From Trichoplusia ni (taxonomy: Eukaryota; Arthropoda; Insecta; Lepidoptera; Noctuidae), in NCBI RefSeq assembly GCF_003590095.1, contig NC_039494.1, positions 1,612,001 to 1,676,000 on the forward strand: DNA of 64,000 nt. Reading direction: 5' to 3'. How positions within the stretch are numbered: the first letter of the stretch is position 1; every line of letters starts with the position of its first letter. Below, one piece after another: positions 48,837-58,803 of the stretch. The notes beneath the pieces are model-generated. The model made no database searches and was not told the DNA's origin. It saw only the letters and a list, made by a program, of their open reading frames with translations. Position numbers and translations under genes: made by a program.

Positions 48837-50055
48837 TCACTTGCATTACAAATGGAATTTTATAGCCATTTTTTATACTGTTGTTTTTTTTTTATTAAAC
48901 AGAAATGATCTAACATATTACGGTTTTTAACTTCTATTATCAAAATCAAGTCATCTTCAATAATTTGTAGGTTATACCGCTTATGGATATATGTGTAATT
49001 TAGCGTAAATGTACTATACTATTATAGTGTACTACTGCTACCTGCTCCCCAGCTACAACCCTCATGAAATACTACTATTTGATCTGGTACAACCGTAATC
49101 AAATACTGCTCTCCTTGTACCACCCTCATGAACACTACCTGCTCACCTGGTACCGCCTTCGGGTATACTGCTCCCTGCTTTCCTTTGTGGAATAAAGTTC
49201 AAATTAACTCTAAAATTGAAAGTCGCTGTTTCAAGTGGTTTCCCTGCAATAATCGTGATCAAAAGTATCCTATTTCCTTCCCCTGGCTGTTAGCTACCTC
49301 CCAACCAATTTTCAGGCAAATTGGTTCAGCCGTTCTCGAATTATAACATTTGTTACTAACCAAACTCTCCTTACATGAGGGTAGTACCAAGAGCAGGTAG
49401 CAGCAGAATACGAAGGTAGTATTTAGCAACTACCATGAAAGTACAGTCGCCATCAGATATATCGTAGCAAACAAGGTGACCAAATACTTCGGAACAATTT
49501 CAAATGTCAATGAGTTCTATTCGCTACAAGTTACCATTAATATCTGAACATTTATTATATCTGAGCAGATGTTTGTCAATAATTTCTATACAAACTACAA
49601 ACCAAAATTATATGAACATTTACAAAAACAAAGAAAGTATTAATTAATTTTAGTCATGGGTATGGTCCACAGGAGCAGGTAGAGATGTATATGAAGGTTC
49701 ATCCCATTTTCTATACATAATATATGTTTCAATTCATATTTAATTATTAAAATAATGGTCGCACCATAAACAAGATGAAAAAAGTATCCATGTCTCAGAA
49801 CTGGCAACAGTGGCAACTCTTTTAGGTAACTGTCACTTGTCAATAGTTGTGTCAATTTCAATCACGTATTTGTAAGAAAATTGTGAATTTTGTAGGGTTA
49901 TGATGCAATATTTATAAAAAACGGTGTTTCTTTATTGAAATTAATGATAAAGGTAAACTTATCCTTACTTCTTTGTGACAATTTAAATCATTTATCTTAT
50001 CTACCTGTAAATTAATATTTAATGTCTTATTTCCAGCTGGATAAAGGTGTTTAGA
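48837..50055. other. Intergenic spacer and eIF2B gamma 5' leader
   Basis: Holds the 3' UTR of the QRICH2-like gene, an imperfect inverted-end repeat (49034-49406), and the probable leader of eIF2B gamma. That leader is split by an intron with donor 'aaag|gtaaac' near 49952 and acceptor 'atttccag' near 50037. A 73-aa minus-strand frame at 49640-49861 has one hydrophobic stretch but is not recognised. Confidence 0.45.
49034..49406 (+). repeat. Imperfect inverted-end repeat element
   Basis: The left edge (ctgctacctgct ... accctcatg) recurs inverted at the right edge (catgagggta ... agcaggtagcag), about 33 bp with several mismatches. The left end also has two or three degenerate tandem copies of the same motif. 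The interior (with 'aattggttcagccgttctcg') resembles lepidopteran repeat debris. Confidence 0.45.
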
Positions 50056-52065
50056 ATGCATAAATTACTGGAATTCCAAGCAGTAGTGTTGGCTGCAGGG
50101 AGGGGTTCTCGGCTGCCAGATGTCGGCGGATCGGTATCAAAGTGTCTGTTACCGGTAGGGCCTTATCCAGTCCTTTGGTACTCACTAAACTTACTCGAAA
50201 AAATAGGTTTCCAAGGTATGGTTTGATACTGAAAATCTACAGTTTGAATTAAGTGATAATTATTGCATTTAATAACCAATTAAAACAGCTGCTTTCTGAA
50301 TATATTTGAGCAACCGTGTATTATAAATATTGCACATCAATTTCAGAAACTCTTGTGGTAGTCCTCGATGAAGACAAATCTAACATCCTAAATGCATTAG
50401 AAAAATGTCCATTAAAAATTAAGTATGAGTTAATAGTTATTCCATCGGATGAAGACTGGGGCACAGCAAACTCACTAAAGCACATTAGCAGCAGAGTGAC
50501 AACTGACCTTCTTGTCATCTCCGGAGACCTTATCACAAACATCAATCTTAATGAAGTATTGAATGTTCATAGAAAGTATGATGCAGCACTCACTACTTTA
50601 TTCTTCAACAATGGTCCAGAAGAATGGATAGAGCTACCGGGCCCAAAAACCAAGGCAAAGCCGGACCGAGACTTAGTTTGTATTGACAAAGAAACACAGA
50701 GGCTTGTCTTCTTAGCAAGTGCAAGTGACTTTGAAGAAAATGTTACCATACCTAGAATTTTGGTAAAGAAATTTGATGCCATTAGCATGTATAGCAGACT
50801 GTTAGATGCTCATGTGTATGTCATGAAGCAATGGGTGATTTCTTATTTAGTGGAGTGTGATAGATTCACATCAGTAAAAGGAGAGCTTATACCCCATATT
50901 GTCAAAAAGCAATTGTCCAAGCCTAAAAACCCAGCAGAGAAAAAAGGAACTTCTGAGAAAAATGTTGAAATTACAAAAGATATATTTGACTTTGCTGTGG
51001 AGAGTGGGTATGAGAGTAAGATAAGAGGAATGACGGCATTCAATGATCATATGCTTGGTAGCAAAGGTATCTTCTACAATGATCTATTAAGATGTTACGC
51101 TCATATTCCAAGTAAAAACACATTTGGTATCCGAGTGAACACTCTTTCGTCCTTTTATTTATCTAACAATAAGGTAATATGGATTTTCTATACTGCATTT
51201 TAATATAACCATAAATTTGTTCAGGTCATTTCAATAATTTGGGCAACACAATGATGCAAGAAGTTTTTAATTCTTTAAAATTATGAGTTCATCATATATT
51301 ATGTTAGTTTTCTCACATAATAAGTAAGTGTACTATATTTAATCTTTGTTTTAGATTTTATCAAAATGGGAACAATTAACAGGACTACCTCTAACTGACA
51401 GAATCCATCCAGACAGTGAAGTGAAGACAAAACAAATTGATGAATCAAGTACAGTGGGTGAAAAAAGTATTATCAGTGAGAAAACTTCTATCAAAAACAC
51501 ATTTATTGGTGCTAACTGTACTGTTGAGAACAAAGTGAGGCTGACTAACTGTATCTTGATGAATAATGTCACAATTAAAGAAGGGTAAGTAACAATTAGA
51601 TACCATTTTCTTTTGTAATCTTTCTCAAACTTAACTGCCAGTTTCACCTAAACATTATATTCTTGACATTTCTTTTACTTCCATTTGTGAAATGCGTGTA
51701 AACCACATGATAATCGTGAACAAACATTCAAGATATATTTCGTTGATCGATCCGATCGGAATCAACTAGATGGCGCTAGTAGGCTACTAAAACTAAAAAG
51801 AATATTTTTTTTATTTTATTTGTCTAGAAACTATAGCACTTTAAATTCAATCTTTGTTATTATTACAACAAGTAAGAAGCACTAACTTATAATTGTTCAC
51901 AGTTGTGTGCTTCAAGACTGTGTTTTGTACACCGGTGCGACGGTAGATACCGGTTGTAACCTCCAGTACTGTCTTGTCGGCCCACACCATGAGGTGGCGG
52001 CATCTACGTCCAGCAATCACCAGCTACACGCCGAGACTACCGACAACATGATCACGCTGGGTTAA
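50056..52065 (+). CDS. eIF2B3: Translation initiation factor eIF2B subunit gamma
   Basis: Four coding exons (50056-50215, 50347-51173, 51355-51584, 51903-52065) join into 459 aa, close to the animal family length of about 450. The gamma subunit forms part of the catalytic epsilon-gamma subcomplex of eIF2B, the cytoplasmic GDP/GTP exchange factor for eIF2. Residues 10-35 hold the nucleotidyltransferase-like signature AVVLAAGRGSRL ... SKCLLPVG, and SGD is at 112-114; in this subunit the fold is structural rather than an active sugar transferase. From about 360 the sequence changes to left-handed beta-helix hexapeptides (SSTVGEKSIISEKTSIKNTF and onward to VGPHHEV). All junctions are GT-AG and in phase. 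The start ATG follows a 5' leader intron that ends just before it. AATAAA lies at 52083, 18 bp after the stop, so the 3' UTR is short. Confidence 0.95.
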
Positions 52066-52848
52066 CAAATACTCATTGTACAAATAAAAGATTTATATAC
52101 TTATAAAATCGGCTTTTTATTTTTGGCGAATATGAGTCATCGTCCTAGCCTATACCAGGTCGGCTTCCAGTCTAACCTGTTGCAGCTAAATACCAGCATT
52201 TTACAAGGAGAGTTAGCCTATCTGACCTTATCCCAGGTACTTGGTCATCGCGATTAGACTTAGACCCCTTAGTTAGACTGGTTGACAGACTTTCTAGCTC
52301 CTGATGGGGAGTCGGGCAACTACATTGTGAGACCGCAACAGCGACACCACATGGCGTAGAGTGGCGCCTCTCTTCCTTACTGCAATAATATTAGGTATAT
52401 CAGTATTGAAGATAAAGTCCGGTAAGTCTGGAGCACTAATTACATATTCTCACAAAAGGTGTGTATATCTCGTTAACATAACATCCTTATGAATAACTCA
52501 CGAAACTAATTACTTATTAACGATCATTCTTAGAAATGCCTTGAGGTCTAAGTAAGGACGGCTACAAATATTCAAGCGAATGTATTTAGTGATTACATAA
52601 AACGTACTTAAACGTGCCCAACAAGTACGCTTGTTACGATGGCCAGTGTTTGGAAAATACTCAATAGTGTGACAAGCAATGCGTTAATCTACATAGACGC
52701 GTCGTTACCTAACTAAATAATTAGTTAATTAATGTAGCACGTCGTAGGAACACGGTGCTTGCGCCTCTGAGGCTTGACTGGACTTCAAAATCAATTCCTA
52801 CATAAAACAATTGCCGGGGTTTTCACATATGGATGCCGGGGTTTTCAT

Positions 52849-52897
52849 ATATTGGTCGGTTTCTAGATCCCAGATGGAGCTAGAAACCGACCAATAT
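52849..52897. repeat. Perfect 18-bp-stem hairpin
   Basis: ATATTGGTCGGTTTCTAG at 52849-52866 is followed by a 13-base loop and its exact inverse at 52880-52897. Directly before it, 'tgccggggttttca' occurs twice, 22 bp apart (52812 and 52834). It could be a MITE remnant or a structured RNA. Confidence 0.7.
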
Positions 52898-53559
52898 CAT
52901 TGAAAAAGGATGTCATTCTTGGGTGTCAACTAACTACATAATAATTAATAAAGTTTGTCTAAATTGGACAATGTGGAGGAGTAACAAACGCACTTAACAA
53001 CATTCGACTAAATCATGTTAGTGTGATTAGCAGACCACTATTTCACTAACCCGAATAAACATCGAGCTAATTAAAAAAAGGATACTCTCACTAAAGAATC
53101 TAATCCTTGTGTCGCGGGAGGTTTCACAAACAAGTCACCCACAATTGAAAAAAATATAATAAGCAAAACTAAATGACAAATAAGTATCAATTACTCATGC
53201 ATATTAGCGTCCAGATAAAACAAAATGCCAAGTAGAACAAATCGTTGGCACCTAGATGTCGTAATCTAAACACTCATTAGAGTCTGAAGGTACCTACCTA
53301 CGTTATTATATAACCGTTGCAGTGTGTCTGGCAATCAAGGCTAATAGTAAAACAACAAAACTATTCTATAAGTAAGTATCTTGACTTGAAATTCAAAGAA
53401 TTTTAAATGTACCGTCAGATATTTCAGTAATCTTAATACCAAAGCTTGCTAAGGGTGACCTTAGTGTTGTTATTGCACCTGTAAAGAGATCGGCATCTCT
53501 CGTTTACTCCGTACTGGAAGACATAGCGCAGTCGATTTTTTTTCTTTTAGTTCTTAGTT

Positions 53560-53830
53560 CCTTAATAAAACTCCCGCTCTGAGGAATTTAATCTGTGTGC
53601 CGAGGATGGTTTGACAAACGCTGAAATAACATGCACAAAGACTAGACTAAGGACAAGCTTAAGCTTTAGCTTAGGATCACACAAATGCTTGTGCTACGCG
53701 GGGTTCGAACCCGACACTAAGCGCAACTAGGTTTAGCGTGGTAACCTCAACCACTCGTTTATCCGTGCAGTCTTATGCGGTGATCGAATCCCGCAGTACG
53801 ATACGAATTATTCATTGCGTGTTGATTCAT
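53560..53830 (-). repeat. tRNA-derived SINE remnant
   Basis: On the minus strand a box A-like TGGTTGAGGT (53744-53753) is followed by a perfect box B-like GGTTCGAACCC near 53700, the spacing of a tRNA-type Pol III promoter. A 'gcacaagcatttgtgtgatc' body follows. A second box B-like 'ggattcgatcacc' lies upstream, which may mean a dimer. There is no mature tRNA cloverleaf. Confidence 0.5.
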
Positions 53831-55574
53831 GTCACCAGGCCTAATAAGTGTACCTATAAAAAATCATTTGAAAATGGTGAACATAATAACAACATTACAA
53901 CATCGTAACATTTCCATAAGTATTTCGCAGAAAATAAACAACAGTTTAAAGTTAAACTACAAACCGTTAATGGTCACTTGTAGGAACAAATTCCACTAAT
54001 TTAATACGTGACTGTATGGACAACTGCCTTATGTAATTATAACTTGTATAATATTATTTACACACAAAATTAAAGGAGTTTAATCTTCATCATCAATGAA
54101 ATAATATGCATTAAGTCTACAATCATTACACAACCACACAAGACTAATTGTATAGTTAAATTAATAAGCAGTCTTTTTAATAAAATTGGAGAAAGTCTAT
54201 TCGGCAAATTATAAGGTATTAGACAATATAAAAGGAGAAAATTATGTCTGGTAACGATGCAAATTAATATTTGACCTTTAATTATAATCTAAAAATACGT
54301 TGATCTTTCTAAACGAATGGTAGTTAAGTATTGAGAATTAAATGTGCCGTATGTATGAAAAATCAACACCTATGAGAATTTAGGAAAGTTGCCTTACTAA
54401 TGAAAACCTTTTTTCACAGAAAAGCGTGATATATTCTTCCACTGTAGGAATCTATTGTACCTACCCGTTGACGCACATTGATGATAAATCGGTTGAACAG
54501 AAAATGTTTTTCTCTTTAAAGGCTAGCTGCACTTCCAACTTTTTACAAATTAAACAAGCTACATTATTATGGGACAAAAGCCTTTCCAATTTTATCATAT
54601 AGTTTTTCTCTCAAAAACGTCTTCCAAACTCCTTCAACTCTTAATTTTAATGAGAACTCATTCCGAATTACGAACAAAGAATTTCTAATTCTAATGACAA
54701 ATTAATGAAGAATGTCGACGTTACTGAATTAAAATTTCTGTAAATAAGCTTAGATTCGATAGATTTCAATAGTACCTACAATCAAGAGAATACTAAACCC
54801 ATAGAAATCTAAATAATACTACTATGACTAAACCTAATGACGAATAAGGCCTCGCTCTATTATACACACAATACCTGCATTTCTACTAAGTAATGGTTGT
54901 TTTTGCTGAAGACTACCGGTCAGATACGTTGCACAAGCACCTATAGGTAAGGGGTTAAAAGAACGAGACTGGTTTGTCAATACAATGTCGACAAAGCGAA
55001 CAAAGCTCTCACATACAGTTCAATAAAATGCTGTAACACAATAATATCATCGCAAGCACATTACTTCATACCAGCAGTAAATTCCGATTTCAATTTAGCA
55101 TCATTATTTTATTGAGACAGTAACAGGCAATATTAAAATCGCGCGTGATCTGAAAAGCAGTGACCTAACCGATATTTTGCAATTTTTTTAGTGCAGACTG
55201 GCGCCATTTATAAGATTGTTGCAACAAATTATTGAACATTGCGTGCAAACAGGTTAGGCTAGGCAGATAATAGAGGTGTATGGCCATATGTAGAAAATAC
55301 TTCTTTATGTTATATAACTAATAACACCGGTGATTATAGTTAAAATACTGGAAATGTAAAATACGAACTGCATGGCGTGCAACCGCGCAATTTGGCGAAT
55401 AAGTTTGTCGTCTTCTTTGCATCATTATTACGTATGCACGTCTTGGAGAGAGGATAAAGAGGGTCAGACAGATAATGGTATGTTGACATCAAAGCTTTTG
55501 ATCTTAATGTTAGACCTCCGACTTGTGAGTGATTTCAGCAACATGCCTATTTAAATAATTAAATTTGAATCTTA

Positions 55575-55960
55575 GTTCGTTGCATCGTTATTGTTTCTCC
55601 ATTAAAGCCTCGTTTTATCGATATCTGAGGGCACGGCAGTGCCCCTGCCAAGTCTCGAGCAAAACGGGCACGGCCGTACCATCTTTTCTCGAAGCGATTC
55701 GCGGCTGTTTCGCCCCCCCTGTATCTTCGACGTGGACAAAGCTAGGAGTTTAGCTTTTCGGGGAATAATAGTAGGCATTAGAACAAGCTTAAGTTCGAAA
55801 TTACATGCCAATTGAATTAATGGTTTAGGAGTTACGGTCGATCAAAGTTACACCATTTTGTCACTCACTGACTCACTGACAGATCATCAAAAATCTAAGG
55901 TACTTCTAGCAGACTTAGAAACTTCAAATTTTGCACCAAGATAGGTCCTTAGCCACATAT
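55575..55960. repeat. Degraded interspersed repeat with palindromic GGGCACGG core
   Basis: Contains 'gggcacggcagtgcccc', a near-palindrome, and shortly after it 'gggcacggccgtacc', then 'tcactcactgactcactgac'. I recall this combination as an abundant lepidopteran repeat of uncertain class. Both strands carry 60-70-codon frames, but neither looks like a known protein. Confidence 0.45.
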
Positions 55961-56467
55961 AAAGGAAAAATTATAAAAACATTAAAAAATAATATGCCAT
56001 AGAAAACAATTTTATATTTGCGGTTTGGCAAGAACATTATGTATGGATTTTGACTGCATTGTTAACTTTGTTCGTTGTTTAAGTACCTATTCAATTGGAT
56101 GAATACATACATAGAATAGAAAAGAATAATATAAATGTAATACACAGACTATCATTAATACAAATTAATACATAAAATTCATAATTCATTAAATTAATAA
56201 AGCTAAAACTCCATTGTATTGCGATAAATATTGTATGCGCGCTCGATAGATGGCGTTGTACGTGTCTGAATCGCGCTATGGTTTCGTTACAAAGCGCAGT
56301 CTAAGTAGTACTTCAGAATAATTCGATAATTTTCATTTGATAGCGCCACCTGTCTATGAAAAACCATTTCGAAACTAAAAAATATTGTAGTGATAATTGA
56401 TATTCGGAGAACTTTACGTGTTATTTAGTTTAGTTTAGCTATAGTTTGTAAGTTAGTAGATATATAT

Positions 56468-56722
56468 ATGCATATATATATAAGTTTAAGCTTGTTTACA
56501 TTAGAAGTAACGAAGTCTCAGAGAAGAAACAAAAGAGGTAGAGATAGAGAATGGGTTCTAAGCAAAGCAGTAGCTGAAGTCCTAGAAATTATGACACCTA
56601 AAAAAAAAGAAAGAAATACACTTACAAAAATAAATGAGATCCCACCAAAAACATTAAATGTAAAAAAATGCCAAGTCTCTCGATGCAGTCTTTCCATCGT
56701 AAAAAGTTTTGAGATCTCATAG
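56468..56722 (+). CDS. Weak 84-aa ORF running into an inverted repeat
   Basis: A Lys/Arg-rich frame (with RRNKRGRDREWVLSKAVAEV) starts in flanking DNA and reads 28 codons into the left arm of the inverted repeat at 56639. The first half could be the end of a transposon-related or host protein. I recognise no domain, and the 3' half is set by the repeat arm. Probably not a gene. Confidence 0.12.
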   Translation: MHIYISLSLFTLEVTKSQRRNKRGRDREWVLSKAVAEVLEIMTPKKKERNTLTKINEIPPKTLNVKKCQVSRCSLSIVKSFEIS

Positions 56723-57334
56723 AAGCCAAGTCCTATTCAAAATATTTTGTAGTTATAAATCAACATTTAGTAATTGTATCAATAGTTTTCTTTATATTAT
56801 AATTATAGTGACTTGGCAATGAGCACAAATTAAAAGCTGCTTGATGCCTGGAATTATGTGCAAATGTTACTGACGAGACCAGTGATCAGATTATTTGTTA
56901 TGTGTGAATCATGATGGTCACTACCGACTACATGCTCCAATACAATAATTAAGAATACCTTACGGGCCATCGCTTTATGAAAGTAAATGAATCGAGAGTA
57001 CACTAAGACTGACTGCCGTTGCCGAAATTCGGTTGGGACGACACGGATAAACCAAAAGAAAATTAATTTTGTGATATTAATGTTTACGCATGCGGTGTGT
57101 GTAACTTTCAACTCCTACAAATATGCCGTTTTATTTGTTTCTTCTTGTGCTCATTGCCAAGTCACTATAATTATAATATAAAGAAAACTATTGATACAAT
57201 TACTAAATGTTGATTTATAACTACAAAATATTTTGAATAGGACTTGGCTTCTATGAGATCTCAAAACTTTTTACGATGGAAAGACTGCATCGAGAGACTT
57301 GGCATTTTTTTACATTTAATGTTTTTGGTGGGAT
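56639..57334. mobile_element. 696-bp element with identical 190-bp inverted arms
   Basis: Left arm 56639-56828 and right arm 57145-57334 are equal in length and, base for base as far as I can read, exact inverses; the spacer is 316 bp. Tips are ATCCCACC / GGTGGGAT. There is no coding frame with recognisable features. It is most simply a foldback or long-inverted-repeat MITE. No clear target-site duplication was found. A transcript through it would form a 190-bp duplex. Confidence 0.75.
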
Positions 57335-58640
57335 TTAAATAACAGCGTGAATAAAAATCGGTTTATCACTACTTAAGTATGTGATATAAAAGTTCTTTAA
57401 CCAAATTAAATTACTCACTAAAAAATTAGGAGTATTATGGTTAATCACCACTTTTTAAACTATGTTTTAAAATATTAGGTATACATTTCATTAATACTAA
57501 ATGTCCTCTAAGATTAATTTATAATGTCAAGCACAAAATGTATAATTTAAATGTTATTACGATCAATGCAATAACATACTCATATTTAACAGCATTACTA
57601 AATATTAGGGAAATAGAATCAGGTACCATACCCGACTTCAAATATTAATTATTTTAAAGATCACTGCATATATTTATTGTTCATCTTCAATAAGCGACAA
57701 CAAATTATTTAATAAATTATGTAATTAAAGTATTATACATTAACTAAGTAGTACATTTCGGTACTCCTCAGAACACTATGTCAAGGCTACGAACATCGTT
57801 AAAGTTTTGTTTTGTTTTTGCTTATTAGATTGCTTCTTTTACGCTCTGTTTGGTGTCCCTATTTGACAAGCAACAGCAAAAAGTTTAACTTCACAACTTG
57901 TGGTGTACCATGGCTCTACATTCCAATCAAATAATTCAATGCATGTCGTCAACGGAATTAGTTCACATTAAGCAGTTACCTGTTGATATGAGCATCTGAT
58001 TATTATTCTAATTCATTTAATCTCCTTAAAGAACTTAAATACAAAAAAATATTAATTCGTGAACACAAATCTTCCTCCTGGTTTCTAAAATAATACTCTC
58101 TCAGACAGAAAGCACCTACGTATGAATAACACGAAATGAGAAATGTCAAAACAAACCATAAAATATTTAATTGTCGAAGCGAAGTCCACACAAATTGACT
58201 TGATAGGTGACAGCGGCTGTATACCTAGACCATAAACAACTGAAGAAAGTTTCTTATTCACGCCATAGCTGTATACAAGCACTTAACTATGAACAATTAC
58301 AAGGCTACGTTAGATATCTCCATCAACAAGTTTACGAGCACAAATAATTATGTAGACAGCAATCACCAAAATAAATTACTTCATGTAGATCTGAAACGTC
58401 TCGGAGGCTGTTGTTGCACACCCCAGGTATGAAAGTGGTACGGCGGCGTCTGCAGCCGGTCTGGCAGAGTGGGTGCTCGCCGGCCGCCAGTCCACGCAGC
58501 ACTTTCCCGAGCCGCGCACGCGCGTACCAACACCACTGTTACAACACTCGGAAACGCTCCGAAATTACGTGATTCCATTTAAAGCCATTCCCATTCAAAG
58601 TGTATCTACAGTAAATTCGACCAATTCACATTACACATGT
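57335..58640. other. Intergenic DNA upstream of the 58.6-kb promoter
   Basis: AT-rich, except for a GC-rich patch at 58400-58560 just before the promoter, which is open on both strands but lies upstream of the inferred transcription start. No gene supported. Confidence 0.45.
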
Positions 58641-58680
58641 TATATAAAAACTATTGAGTAACAGGCTATTGTTCAGTCTC
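58641..58680 (+). promoter_or_regulatory. TATA + TCAGT initiator core promoter
   Basis: TATATAAAA at 58641-58649 is followed by a consensus arthropod initiator TCAGT at 58673-58677, with its A at 58675. TATAAA to +1 spacing is 32 bp, the textbook distance. Confidence 0.6.
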
Positions 58681-58803
58681 ATCCCGTGGTTGTTTATGTG
58701 AGCCTCGTGTGTTACACACGACAATTTTCAGCGGTGCTACAAACAGACAAGAAAAGCGGAAAAATTGCAGCAAGCGATATACACGATCAACATAGGGTCG
58801 CGG
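58675..58803 (+). other. Candidate non-coding first exon
   Basis: 129 bp from the initiator to a strong donor (cgg|GTGAGTTT, GT at 58804). The only ATG is followed at once by TGA (ATGTGA), a start-stop element, so the exon is a 5' leader. The gene would continue to the right, beyond any coding exon I can see in the window. Confidence 0.5.

Larger units (their letters stand above)
52066..56638. other. Repeat-rich intergenic DNA
   Basis: No gene supported. From 52138 to about 52330 the sequence ('taccaggtcggcttccagtc' onward) resembles a dispersed lepidopteran repeat. A perfect hairpin (52849-52897), a tRNA-derived SINE (53560-53830) and a GGGCACGG-type repeat (55575-55960) follow. The stretch 53830-55370 is AT-rich and shows nothing recognisable. 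Near 56245-56360 a 'atagatggcg' motif and its diverged inverse bracket about 100 bp. Confidence 0.5.

Noticed and set aside
53690..53760. tRNA gene
   Set aside because: Box A and B are present, but no acceptor-stem pairing is seen; better explained as a SINE.
58430..58661. 77-codon + strand frame with a good acceptor in front
   Set aside because: It lies upstream of and overlaps the TATA/initiator promoter, and its GC-rich half is open on both strands; promoter-proximal composition explains it.
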